The position numbers and the translations under genes are program-made. A DNA stretch of 64,000 nucleotides, from contig BGKB01000162.1 of NCBI GenBank assembly GCA_003116975.1, forward strand, positions 62,001 to 126,000, given 5' to 3'. The notes below the pieces were generated by a model. The model did no database searches. It had not been told where the DNA came from and saw nothing but the letters and a program-made list of their open reading frames with translations. This stretch comes from Aurantiochytrium sp. KH105. Taxonomy: Eukaryota; Sar; Bigyra; Thraustochytrida; Thraustochytriidae. Each line of letters opens with the position of its first letter. Position 1 is the stretch's first letter. Positions 28,403-37,591 of this stretch are shown here, piece after piece.

Positions 28403-30169
28403 TTATCTTGGTCTTGCATCCGATGACATATCTTCAATGATAATCGATCCTATCCCAAAAAGTACAATTGCGGTCTGCACACCCACTTGGAGCGCATGAG
28501 CTTTGGCTGGGCCCGAATCCAGGACCGTTTGCGGGTTGATGCAACGCTCAAGAAGTGGATCCCAGCCCCTCGCTATCTTGGAAGCATTGTTTTTACAATC
28601 CATGAGCTCGTCGAGGACATCGAAACCAGTTAGACCACCCGAAGAGACTGGCGCTGGCTGCAACGCGCGCACAACAGAATCCAGTGCGCTGGCGAGAATC
28701 TCTGCTGAGGAAGCGTGCGCCGCAGTAGGCGCCTCTTTGGCCCAAACTTGCCGTAGACGGGTCGCAAGTGCCAATTCAGTTGCTCCCGCGCCAAGCAGCG
28801 CAAAAGGGTTGTGCACAAAGGCTTTGAGCATGACGATTGCACGTTGCGCCACGACGCGAAGTTCGTCGGCTGCAGCTTCGTCGGGAGCACAAAGCACAAC
28901 CGAGGCGACGCGAGCACCGCGCGAACCTGCCTGAACACGAAGGAGACGTTTTCCTGAGCCTGAACGCAGGACCTCGACGGCACCAACGTTGCCGAGGTGA
29001 GTGACGTCGAGGGCAGAAGATCCCGCAGCAAGCACCGCTGCGGATCGAAAAACGTGAGCTCCAGTAAGTTCCTGAACAGCAGCGAGATGCGTTGCAGAGA
29101 CTCTTTCGACAGCAATGATGCCGCGCTCGAGCAGATGCATACGAAGCCATGGGTGTATAAGTCGCTGAGAGAAGACATAGCGGACTTCGGCGCCCGGAAT
29201 GTTGACGATGCGATCCGCAAGCTTGGCCAAAAGTTTCGTTTCTGCATCACGCGCTGTCCACTCTGTACTCCTTTGATTTGCTGCGGCTGATGATTCGTAC
29301 GACTCGGTCGTAAGTGCGAATCCGACATCGACTTCGTCTCCTGAAAGCAAAAGGGAGGTGCTAAAGAGAATGACGTGCCCGGCACTTGAACCGTGCTCTC
29401 GTTGATACTGCGCAAGGCGATTCCAAATTGCTGGCGCGAGTGGTATATCCAAGACAAGCTCGCTGCGAAGAGCGCGCGATGCGAGCACAGGCTCTCCTGG
29501 ATTCACGACAAGTTTGAGCCCAGAGGAGATGCGACCTTGGGCATCAACATTCAAGGAAACGAGAAACGCATCAAGGAGGACTTGCGAAACATGTCGCGCT
29601 TCGTTCGTGCATGGATTCCACGCAATGCATGCATGCTTTGTGGCCATGGCCGTCTCGAGGAGTCCACGAAGAGTCTCCCTGTCGCTCAGTTTGACCTCTT
29701 GACGTAGGAAAAGCAGGGCTCCAGAACCAGGATGCAAGTCGCTCGCACTTTGGGCCAGCGCCCATTCTAGACCCGCGCGCAATGCACGAGGTTCCAAGCC
29801 GCGGTCGTGGGCCTGTCGCAGCGTCTCGGTCGCAATTAGAGTCGCAAGGAGGCCCGCATCTCCATGCGCGCGCTCCTGCGCAGCCAGCAATTGTAGAGCA
29901 AGCCGTAATGCTGGGTCACGTTCATGTAGACTTTGGCGCAGACTCGCTGCGCGCGCCAAGACAGTGGGCGAGCAGTTGCTCTTGACGCCGTTGGCGTCGG
30001 GTCCGATCCACTCGCCAGCTCCTGCCGGGCCAAAGCAGTGGCGGGCCAGGGTCGAAAGGCGCGAAGCCGCCGCCAAGATTTCCGACCTCGCCACCGTCCC
30101 GGTTGCGAGGCGCTGGGCGGAGTTTCCTTGTGGCGGACGCGCACGCGTGCGTGTGCGTGCAGAAGACAT
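28403..30169 (-). CDS. MKKS: BBS6/MKKS-like chaperonin-related protein
   Basis: The ATG at 30169 gives 588 residues, close to human MKKS (570). The protein is a divergent group II chaperonin. The intermediate/equatorial block VVLCAPDEAAADELRVVAQR, followed by the GATELALATRLR segment (residues about 460-472) and the closing strand-helix VGVQTAIVLFGIGSIIIEDM, correspond to conserved CCT regions. The ATP-hydrolysing GDGTT motif of true CCT subunits is replaced by GDAGL near residue 103, as expected for the non-ATPase BBS chaperonin-like proteins. MKKS helps BBS10, BBS12 and CCT assemble the BBSome, which traffics ciliary membrane proteins. Its presence implies a flagellated stage. BBS10 or BBS12 are alternatives within the same group, since members diverge quickly. 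Confidence 0.65.
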   Translation of the reverse strand: MSSARTRTRARPPQGNSAQRLATGTVARSEILAAASRLSTLARHCFGPAGAGEWIGPDANGVKSNCSPTVLARAASLRQSLHERDPALRLALQLLAAQERAHGDAGLLATLIATETLRQAHDRGLEPRALRAGLEWALAQSASDLHPGSGALLFLRQEVKLSDRETLRGLLETAMATKHACIAWNPCTNEARHVSQVLLDAFLVSLNVDAQGRISSGLKLVVNPGEPVLASRALRSELVLDIPLAPAIWNRLAQYQREHGSSAGHVILFSTSLLLSGDEVDVGFALTTESYESSAAANQRSTEWTARDAETKLLAKLADRIVNIPGAEVRYVFSQRLIHPWLRMHLLERGIIAVERVSATHLAAVQELTGAHVFRSAAVLAAGSSALDVTHLGNVGAVEVLRSGSGKRLLRVQAGSRGARVASVVLCAPDEAAADELRVVAQRAIVMLKAFVHNPFALLGAGATELALATRLRQVWAKEAPTAAHASSAEILASALDSVVRALQPAPVSSGGLTGFDVLDELMDCKNNASKIARGWDPLLERCINPQTVLDSGPAKAHALQVGVQTAIVLFGIGSIIIEDMSSDARPR

Positions 30170-30549
30170 GACGATAGCGCCGGCTAGGGCTCCGCCGTAG
30201 CCACGCCGCAGGCCCCCGTGGCCCTCGCCACGGGCTGCCTGCGCGAGGACGATTTCTTTGGAGGGTTTTTGACGTGTCCCCTTGTCAGGCACCTTTACAG
30301 CAAAAAGTTTGACAATAATAAAAAATCGACACGGACACTTAGATACGAGTTGAGGCGGCTATGTTTTCCTTCTGGAGGGGAGGAGGGGGCGAAAATTCTG
30401 GGCTTGGACGCGAGCTTGGCACTTGCCTCTCTTTTGCTCAATGGCCGGTTTCATGGTTTCATGGCTGGCTGGTGAATGCAACTCAGCTTTCGGACGACAT
30501 CCGGAAAAGATATAGAAGAAGAAGAGCAAATACAGCAGTCACGGCTGCG
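30170..30549. other. Spacer between MKKS-like start and deformylase stop
   Basis: The spacer is 380 bp. The MKKS-side half is GC-rich leader, and the rest is mixed sequence with an AT-rich patch around 30299-30325. No gene is seen. Confidence 0.6.
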
Positions 30550-31337
30550 CTAGACGTACTCTCGCTGCACGTCCGGTGGAACATCGTAATCGCTGCCAGC
30601 CGTGGCGGCTTTCATCGCAGCCACCGGGTCATCGAGATCCTCCACTGGGGCCCCGTTCTCGTGAAAACCGGAGACGAAGGATTCTGCGACTATGTCACAC
30701 GTATCGAGAATGCGATCTGTAAACATAATACCCTCAAGGTGGTCATACTCGTGTTGAAATACGCGGGCGGGATGGTTTCGCAAACGACGCTTAATGCTTG
30801 TGCCCTCAAGATCTTTAAACTCGACCTCGATCCATGTGTGGCGTGGCACAAGAGCCGCGACACCTGGCAGACTGAGACAGCTTTCGTAGGAGGCTTCGAC
30901 TTCTGTAGAAACGGCCGTGACAACAGGATTGACGACGGCAATAAAGGCGAGGTCCCAGCTCGGCGTGACGCGAATACTCTTGCCGATCTGCTTGAGCTCC
31001 TTGCCCGCAGGCATGCGCGGCCTGCCCATAATAAAGACCCTATCATTGATACCGATCTGCGGCGCGGAGATTCCGAACCCGGGCTGGCTCCCCACGATCT
31101 TGAGCAGTCGATTGCACAGCCTTCGCGTTGCCGGTGCGCTCGGGCTCGCAACCTTGCTGCTAATTTCCCTCAGCGCTGCGTTCGCATTCCTTTCCTCCGT
31201 CAGACTCTCACTCGCTGTGGCCGAGGACGCTTTTCTCTCCCCTTCCTCCCTGGCACGATCTCCGCCCGCCGCCCGCCCCTGGCGCCGCCCCGTCGCTTAC
31301 CTTTGTCGCCGAGGAGGCGCACCTTGTCGACGGCCAT
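30550..31337 (-). CDS. PDF: Peptide deformylase (2 exons proposed)
   Basis: All three deformylase motifs are present: GFGISAPQIG, ESCLSLPG and FQHEYDHLEG (the HExxH metal site plus the Cys ligand in motif 2). The enzyme removes the formyl group from N-terminal Met of organelle-made proteins. The frame runs upstream without an ATG, so a first exon is needed. I propose 31337-31301, encoding MAVDKVRLLGDK plus one base, joined to 31214 by a GTAAGC...CCACAG intron. This keeps the frame and gives 233 residues. No clear organelle presequence results, so the first exon is the weak point of the model. The proposed ATG overlaps, on the other strand, the first ATG of the MFAP1 frame. A mitochondrial location is expected from the family. 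Confidence 0.8.
31215..31300 (-). other. Proposed intron of the deformylase gene
   Basis: The donor GTAAGCGA at 31300 and acceptor GGCCACAG at 31215 give an 86-bp, phase-1 intron. The donor matches the GTAAGC of the confirmed carrier intron. The acceptor was chosen because it preserves the frame; other AG sites are nearby. Confidence 0.5.
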
Positions 31338-33237
31338 GTCGCGAGCCCGCCCCCTCGTGGCGGCCTCCTCCGCCGCGCCTCTCGCGCAGCCGCGGCGTCG
31401 CGCGGCGCTCGCTGGTCTGGTCCCGCCGCGCGCGCTGCCGCAGCCGCTGCCGCTGCCGGCGTCGGCGTCGGCGTCGTCGCCGCTGCCGCTCTTCTCGTCG
31501 CCGTCGCCGTCGTCGTCGTTGGGGTTTTGCCGCGCTCCGATCCACGACGGATCCGTGCGCATGGATGCATCCACGCGCTCTTGGCCGCCGCTGCTCGAGC
31601 TCGCCGCGGCCTCGCTCGCGCAGAACGGCATCGCGGCGGGCGGCGCGATGGCGCGGCGCGGGGGCGCGCTCGGCGGCGCGGAGCTGCTGCGCGGCGTGCT
31701 CTCCGAGGACGTGGACGCGGCGCGGGCGGCCGACGACAAGAACGAGTCCGCCGCGGTCGCCAGCTTCGCGCCGCGGCTCGACGCCGCGCCGGCGCAGCCG
31801 CGGCCCCGCGCGGGCGGCAAGCGCAGCGTCGCGCGCGGAGCGCTGGCGCGCGTCTTCGAGCGGGAGCGCGAGGACGTCCGGCGCAGGAAACGGCCTCGCG
31901 CAGGGTCGGCGGCCTCGACGGCGTCGTCGGCGTCGTCGGCGACCTCCTCGTCGTCGTCCTCGGCGGCATCCTCTGCGGCGGCCAGCTCGAGAAAAACGCG
32001 AGCCCGGGAAGAGCAGGGCCAACGTGGTGGCGGTGGGGACGAAAATGCAGAGCTTGCGAGGCGGCGAGCCTTGATCCGCGAAAAACTTTTGGCGCGAAAC
32101 GCAACGCAGGATCCCGATGCGTCCCGAAAACACGAGCAAAAACGCGTCATTCAGCTGCCGAGCGTCTCGGTCCGCAAGCCTAACAAGGACGCACCTGGGG
32201 CTGCGGCGGTGGCAGAGGATGAGGAGGAGGAGGATCGATTGGCCGAAGCAAGGCAGCGACGGCTAGCGCTGTTGCGGAAAAAGCAAGCGGCTGCCTCAGA
32301 CTCAGACTCAGACTCGGACTCGGACTCTGACGCCAAAACCGGCGACGTTGCGAACAAACGCGCAAGGGAAAATGCCCGCGAGGCGCAAGATCATCTCGCA
32401 GAGGGCATGCATTCGAGTCTTGAAGCGGGTGCCTCTGGATCAAAAGCGTCTTTTCAAGGGCAAAGCAAGCCAAGACCTGAGTCGCCATCGGCTTCGTCGA
32501 CCTCTTCCTCAGCATCGTCGTCTTCTTCTTCTTCTTCTTCTCTTTCGTCTGGATCTTCGTTGTCATCATCAGCAAACGCGGAAGATGCGCGCATGGTTCG
32601 ACCGATGTTTGTGCCCAAGAAACAGCGGGTCATCGATGCAGAGCGAGCCAAGCAAGAGGCCGAGGAAGCGAAGGAGCGTGCTGCGCAAGATGAAGCGAGG
32701 AAAACGCGACGAAAAGAGACGCGCAAGACGATCACAGCAGAAGTTCGGCAACGCGCTCTCGCCGCCGAATCGCAAACAAGTGAGTTGAAGCGCTCACTGC
32801 ACAACACACGGCGCGACGAAATGGTTGATGATACCGATGGGGTTGACGAAGAAGGCGAGTTCAAGGCGTGGGAGCTACGGGAGATGAAGCGATTGAAACG
32901 AGCACGCGACAAGGCAAATATGCGCGAGGAACAAGCAAAGGATACGGCACGGCGACGTGCGTTGACGGACGCCGAGCGCGAGGCCGAGGACGCTATACTG
33001 GTCCAAGAAGGTGTTCGTAAGGACGGTGACAAGATTATCAAGAGGGCGAACAAGGGCATGTTTTATATGGATGACGACGCCATGGAAGGATCCTCCGATG
33101 TACGTCTTCGCGAAGCTAAAGGTGAAACACAGGACGACCGACTCCGCGCCATGGAGCGCGCCATTCGAAAATCGCGTGACGCTGATCGCGCTCAGGCTCA
33201 GGGGAAGAGGTCAAGACGCGAGACACGGGATGTCTAG
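31336..33237 (+). CDS. MFAP1: MFAP1-like spliceosomal B-complex protein, short C-terminus
   Basis: The first ATG at 31336 gives 633 residues; a second at 31561 gives 558 and would avoid overlapping the deformylase start. The N-terminal half is Ala/Arg/Ser-rich and low-complexity. The C-terminal half carries the MFAP1 signatures: RPMFVPKKQRVIDAERAK, a long charged coiled-coil, and the acidic-to-basic block GEFKAWELREMKRLKRARD, then ANKGMFYMDDD. MFAP1 (Spp381 region in yeast) is a nuclear component of the pre-catalytic spliceosome. The family's usual last segment (consensus around TKYTHLVDQDTT) is not found; the frame ends soon after MDDDAMEG with a basic tail, so this protein is shorter than animal MFAP1 at that end. 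A missed downstream exon cannot be excluded. Confidence 0.75.
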   Translation: MSRARPLVAASSAAPLAQPRRRAALAGLVPPRALPQPLPLPASASASSPLPLFSSPSPSSSLGFCRAPIHDGSVRMDASTRSWPPLLELAAASLAQNGIAAGGAMARRGGALGGAELLRGVLSEDVDAARAADDKNESAAVASFAPRLDAAPAQPRPRAGGKRSVARGALARVFEREREDVRRRKRPRAGSAASTASSASSATSSSSSSAASSAAASSRKTRAREEQGQRGGGGDENAELARRRALIREKLLARNATQDPDASRKHEQKRVIQLPSVSVRKPNKDAPGAAAVAEDEEEEDRLAEARQRRLALLRKKQAAASDSDSDSDSDSDAKTGDVANKRARENAREAQDHLAEGMHSSLEAGASGSKASFQGQSKPRPESPSASSTSSSASSSSSSSSSLSSGSSLSSSANAEDARMVRPMFVPKKQRVIDAERAKQEAEEAKERAAQDEARKTRRKETRKTITAEVRQRALAAESQTSELKRSLHNTRRDEMVDDTDGVDEEGEFKAWELREMKRLKRARDKANMREEQAKDTARRRALTDAEREAEDAILVQEGVRKDGDKIIKRANKGMFYMDDDAMEGSSDVRLREAKGETQDDRLRAMERAIRKSRDADRAQAQGKRSRRETRDV

Positions 33238-33590
33238 TGGCACGGTCCGAACTTGAGCTCGTGAGGGCTCATTTCACGACGCGTCTCTCTGAGAAAGAGA
33301 GAGAGAATCTTGCGCAACGTAGTTTTGCTGTTGACTTTTAGAAAGAAGAAATGACGAAAGAAACAAAGAAATTGAAGAGAGAATCCGAAAACGAGCCCAT
33401 TAGATTTTGTATTTATCCTTGTCTGAGATGAAGCGCATTCATGGTCAGTTGTCGGAGAAGGACGCTTTCGCCACGCAAATAAAACACTGCGAGGATAGCA
33501 GGTCGGTCGGTCGAGACCGGCAGAAATTTCTTGGCCCCCCTCCCCCAGGTCGGCAAGGCACCTTGCAAAAACAGTGCAGAGGCTCGTGGA
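33238..33590. other. Convergent intergenic region
   Basis: These 353 bp between the MFAP1 and JmjC-like stops are partly purine-rich on the plus strand. No gene is seen. Confidence 0.6.
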
Positions 33591-35669
33591 TTAGAAACTA
33601 TTTGGTGCGAGCGAGACGGGACACTTTTTGTAGCAATGATATTTGCGTGGGCAGTTTCGGGAACGTTCTCCTTGGCAGCAACATAGTTGTTTGCAAAATG
33701 GGCAACCCGTCTCGAAAACGTTTTGCCCGTGCTCTTCACGCATCTTCTCGCTGCATTTCCGGCAGTAAATGTTGGGGCAACGAGGGCAAAGCACGACCTT
33801 TTTCCGAAGGTTACCGCAGCGATGGCACGAGGAGCGATGGGTCGAGCTCTGGACCTTAATCGACTCATTGCCGTCGGCGCCAATGTTGATTTTGGGACGA
33901 TGCAGACTGTAGTCCTTCTTGAGCTCGCCCTTGCAGTAGCGACGGTGTGGACCAAGGCCCTTTTTACTAAAGTAGCCGAGACACTTGTCGCACTGGAGCT
34001 GTTCGTTGACGCGATTGTTGTTGCTTCCGTTGAGAGGCGCGACAATGACTCGCGCAGGTGCGCGAGGCACTCGCGACTCGTCCTGACCTTGGGAATAGGG
34101 ACGGCCCGCGCCGGCCTGCGCGGCGTACGCGCCAAAGTTGAGACTGCTCGCAGCAGCTCCCGACGCGCCAGCAAACGTGTTGGTTAAGGTATTGGTCGAG
34201 GTGTTGGTCGAGGTCGACGCCGAGGCCGACGACATAGGTGGCACGGGCCGCTGGACGAGGGCGGAAGCTCCAGGAGCAGAGTCTGCTGCGTTGTTGACGG
34301 ACATTTTCCACGAGCGGACAAAGATTGCCTCGTTGGAATTGGGCTCCACGGAACCCGAAGTAGAGAAGTGAAGGAGGGCGTCGAGGTATTTGAGTGAGTC
34401 GATGGTGGTTTGCGGAAAGTCGGGCTCGCTTTCGAGCGTTGTGTTCGAGTGGTACTGCTGCCAGTACTCGCGCTCTCGGTACCAGAGAAGCATCGTGCGC
34501 AGCAAGGAGGTGTACATGGACGCCTGAAGGCGAGAAATGCGGAGGTCAGCTTCAAGGTTCGAGCTTGAGACGCGGGATCGGATCCAGTTGATGGTTTCAA
34601 AGAGAAGCGACTCGAAATGCGGGTAGCGAAAACGAGTCGGGGCCATGAGGCGGCGCTCCATGGCATAAATATCCATGTGCGTAGGCAAGGCCAAAGGCAT
34701 GAGGATGTTGGAACCAAAGATGATCGAATCCTCGGGGTAAAAGGTGCCGATGATCCAGCCCGGGGGAATGTAGGCGCTTGCGCCGGCCTCGAGCTCCATC
34801 TTGTCGCAGCGATCGACGAGTCCACCAAAGAACTGGAACTTCATGTTGCCCGCAGCGACCCACTGCTCAAACTTTTGCACATTGGACGTCGATGGCTCGA
34901 CGAGGTAGATCCACATGGCACCGGAAGCGACGTAAAAGTAGCTGGCAGAGCCGCCGTATGGAATGAAAAAGTCCGAATAGCAACCCGAGGTGCACATGGT
35001 GCAAAAGAGAGGGGTTTCCAAGGGCCGGACCGGGCTCTTTGCCATCTTGTTGTCGGAATTTTCCGAAGATTCGCTCATGGAGCCCTTGCTGGGATCAACT
35101 TTAATTTTCCCGCCCGCGCCTTCAGACTTCCACTGTGAGGCAACACCGATGGTGCTTCTAAACTTGAAGTCTGCAGTGAGCTCCATGCGCCAAGAGGCGG
35201 CGGCATGCGCAGCGCCGCCATCGTAGCCGAGTAGCACACCCGAGGTCCCGATGGAGCCCTCGACGGTTTTTTGCTGTTCAGGACCGTAGACCATGTGGCG
35301 CAAGTCGAGGTCGAGCCAGAAGTCTGGTAGACGCACGAGATCTGAAAGAGGGGTCTTGCGCACATTAAAACTGACGGAATTGAGCTCAGTCTTGTCGGTA
35401 TTTTCGCGTGCCACCATGTCCTCGAGATACGAGACCCACTCGCGAAAGGGAAGGATGATTTCGCGCTCCTCCGTGTATTGGAGCACGGTGACGAGGCAAT
35501 CGGGGCCTACGACGTCGACGAGATCGGACGGCTCAGTGTTGGCCGGGGGCATGGACTGTCCAGGGATGTTCGTGCCTTCGCGGCAGAGTACCGGGCGCGA
35601 GAGGTCGGGGCCAGCATCGCGTTGGAGCTCCTCTGCGGCCACCTCATTGTACGGCGGCGCCGTGGACAT
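33591..35669 (-). CDS. JmjC (KDM2/KDM7-like) protein lacking iron ligands, with C-terminal zinc clusters
   Basis: The ATG at 35669 (AAGATGT) gives 692 residues. Residues about 80-360 align with the KDM2/PHF8 JmjC group: CTMCTSGCYSDFF, the Tyr/Trp strand, and AYIPPGWI followed by FGSNILMPL. The iron- and cofactor-binding residues are missing. In the HxD position there is Phe235-Ile-Pro237, the distal His is Ile307, and the 2-oxoglutarate Lys is also changed. A Ser/Thr/Asn-rich linker follows. Near 560-580 is a C2HC finger (CDKC, then H and C), and from about 610 to the end a dense Cys cluster resembles the zf-4CXXC_R1 domain of CDCA7 and plant JmjC proteins. It probably binds chromatin or another protein without demethylase activity (inference). 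The upstream frame is open through a CTTT repeat but is not protein-like. Confidence 0.75.
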   Translation of the reverse strand: MSTAPPYNEVAAEELQRDAGPDLSRPVLCREGTNIPGQSMPPANTEPSDLVDVVGPDCLVTVLQYTEEREIILPFREWVSYLEDMVARENTDKTELNSVSFNVRKTPLSDLVRLPDFWLDLDLRHMVYGPEQQKTVEGSIGTSGVLLGYDGGAAHAAASWRMELTADFKFRSTIGVASQWKSEGAGGKIKVDPSKGSMSESSENSDNKMAKSPVRPLETPLFCTMCTSGCYSDFFIPYGGSASYFYVASGAMWIYLVEPSTSNVQKFEQWVAAGNMKFQFFGGLVDRCDKMELEAGASAYIPPGWIIGTFYPEDSIIFGSNILMPLALPTHMDIYAMERRLMAPTRFRYPHFESLLFETINWIRSRVSSSNLEADLRISRLQASMYTSLLRTMLLWYREREYWQQYHSNTTLESEPDFPQTTIDSLKYLDALLHFSTSGSVEPNSNEAIFVRSWKMSVNNAADSAPGASALVQRPVPPMSSASASTSTNTSTNTLTNTFAGASGAAASSLNFGAYAAQAGAGRPYSQGQDESRVPRAPARVIVAPLNGSNNNRVNEQLQCDKCLGYFSKKGLGPHRRYCKGELKKDYSLHRPKINIGADGNESIKVQSSTHRSSCHRCGNLRKKVVLCPRCPNIYCRKCSEKMREEHGQNVFETGCPFCKQLCCCQGERSRNCPRKYHCYKKCPVSLAPNSF

Positions 35670-36164
35670 CTTTTTTATTGGCCGACGCGCTGCGCTGGCC
35701 GGGCGTGAACAGGTCTTTGCAAGAGTTGAGGTACAAGTAGTTGTACTGGCAAGAGCAGGATACTTGCGTCTGCGGCGCGGTGCGCACCGTCCCTGCAGCG
35801 CAGGAGCTGCACGAACTTGCTCGCCTGCTCGTTCCGGCGCGCGAGTTGCGGGCCTTAAGCGGGCGTCGGTGCCTCGGGCTTTTTCACCCCGCTGGCCTTT
35901 ACGCAGCACGAGCGACGCGGCGCTCGCTCGCGCGCGTGCGCAGTGAGAGTGAGTGCTCCTCGGTGGGGGCTCGTACCCTGATCTCGGAGCCGCCGACGAC
36001 GAGGACGCACGCGGCGCGGCAAGGGCGGGCGCGGAGGAGAGCGCGGAGGGGGGTGCTAGCTGGGCGTGGGCAGCGGCGCGGCGGCGCGTGCTGGCTGAGC
36101 GCGCGGTCGGCCGGGCTGGGCTGGGCTGGGCTGGGCTTTCTTTGCTTGCTTGTTTGTTTGTTGC

Positions 36165-36165
36165 T

Positions 36166-36261
<96 letters not shown>

Positions 36262-36262
36262 T
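36165..36262. repeat. (CTTT)n microsatellite
   Basis: About 24 uninterrupted CTTT units lie about 500 bp upstream of the JmjC-like start; on that gene's sense strand they read AAAG. Confidence 0.95.
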
Positions 36263-37010
36263 GTCTCTCTTTGCTGCGATTGGATTGTCCACTGGCACGT
36301 CGGATGCCCAAGTTAGCACCGGGCTTTGTGCACTTGTGGACAGTTTGTTCTACTTGGGAGCGCGTACCGCACAAGTCGGCACTTGCGAGAGGGTTTTTTC
36401 CCTCTGCCCCGCAACTGATCGACCACTCGACAACTCAACATCTCGACAACTCAACTCGCTCGACAGCGACTGATCAACGCCACATCTTCGTCCCGCTCTC
36501 TCTAGAGGGGCGGGAGCGGGGGACCGTACACAGGACGCACCAGCCAGCAGTGCGGAGCGAGACAGCAGCAGCATGCGGAATCGAAAAGCCAGCCGCAGCC
36601 CCAAGACAAGTGCTTGGTCGCTGAACCAGCCAACTTGAAAACTGCTTCTATACATCTGCTCTGTATAACGTTGACGATGTCTACATTGCTGATGTGTGCG
36701 AAACAAGCTGAGTCTGCAAATCAGTTAAAGAGCTCTACAGGTGAGCGCCTTTGCTGTCATCGAAATGGTACCGTAAGAAGCGGCAGCCACGTGCACGTAA
36801 AATTGACATGAGCTTGAAGTAAGTGGATCTTCTTTGGCTCCTTCTTGACAGCATCTGCATTCGAAGACAACAATAGCCAGTGATGATTGCAGGGGAAAAG
36901 CTCTGCAGTCCTTCATGCTCGTTTTGCTCATCTTAAGAGAGCCTAAGTGAAATCTCTTCCGTTTCTCGTCGCGTGTCGGTCTCGAAATGACTTTGCGGGG
37001 ACGGAAAGTT

Positions 37011-37591
37011 GTGCAACATCGATTTTAGCACATGCTTTCGACAGCACTTTCACGAAGTTTGCTCATTGTCGCTGCCGACATCCACCTTGCCCGGATTCAG
37101 CCTTTCCCATAGACCACAACCAGTTGGAAAAGGCGCGCGCACGCGCGAGAAAGAGAAAGAAAGAATGATGTGAATGGTTCTCCTCTTCAACTCTTTCGTG
37201 GTGAAACATCGATTTTAGCATATGCTTCCGACAGCACATTCACGAAGTTTAGTCATTGTCGCTGTCGAAATCCACCTTGCCCGGATTCAGCCTTTCCTAT
37301 AGACCACAACCAGTTGGAAAAGGCGCGCGCACGCGCGAGAAAGAGAAAGAAAGAATGATGTGAATGGTTCTCCTCTTCAACTCTTTCGTGGTGAAACATC
37401 GATTTTAGCGCATGCTTTCGACAGCACCTTCACGAAGTTTGCTCATTGTCGCTGCCGACATCCACCTTTCCCAGATTGAGCCTTTCCTATAGACCACAAC
37501 CAGGTTGGAAAAGGCACGTTCTAAAGGCGCGCGCGTGCGCGAGAATGAGAAAAAATGATGTGAATGGTTTTCCTCTTCAATTCTTTCGTGG
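37011..37591. repeat. 190-bp tandem repeat, three copies
   Basis: Copies start near 37011, 37201 and 37391 with a regular 190-bp period. The first two differ at about eight positions; the third has an extra 10-15 bp insertion and more changes. Each unit has an alternating CG/CA tract (GGCGCGCGCACGCGCGAG) followed by GAAAGAGAAAGAAAG. The period is not a multiple of three and substitutions are not biased to silent sites, so the unit does not look coding. Confidence 0.9.

Noticed and set aside
31200-32150. 316-codon minus-strand frame opposite MFAP1, continuous with the deformylase first exon
   Set aside because: Most of it is the complement of the MFAP1 Ala/Ser/Arg-rich region; only its last codons before the GTAAGC donor are proposed as deformylase exon 1.
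36056-36319. Lys/Glu/Arg-repeat frame at the CTTT tract
   Set aside because: The peptide is only the translation of the microsatellite, and the JmjC-like protein does not need it as an N-terminus.
37011-37591. 62-codon frames inside the 190-bp repeats
   Set aside because: Changes between copies are not concentrated at silent sites and the repeat period shifts the frame.
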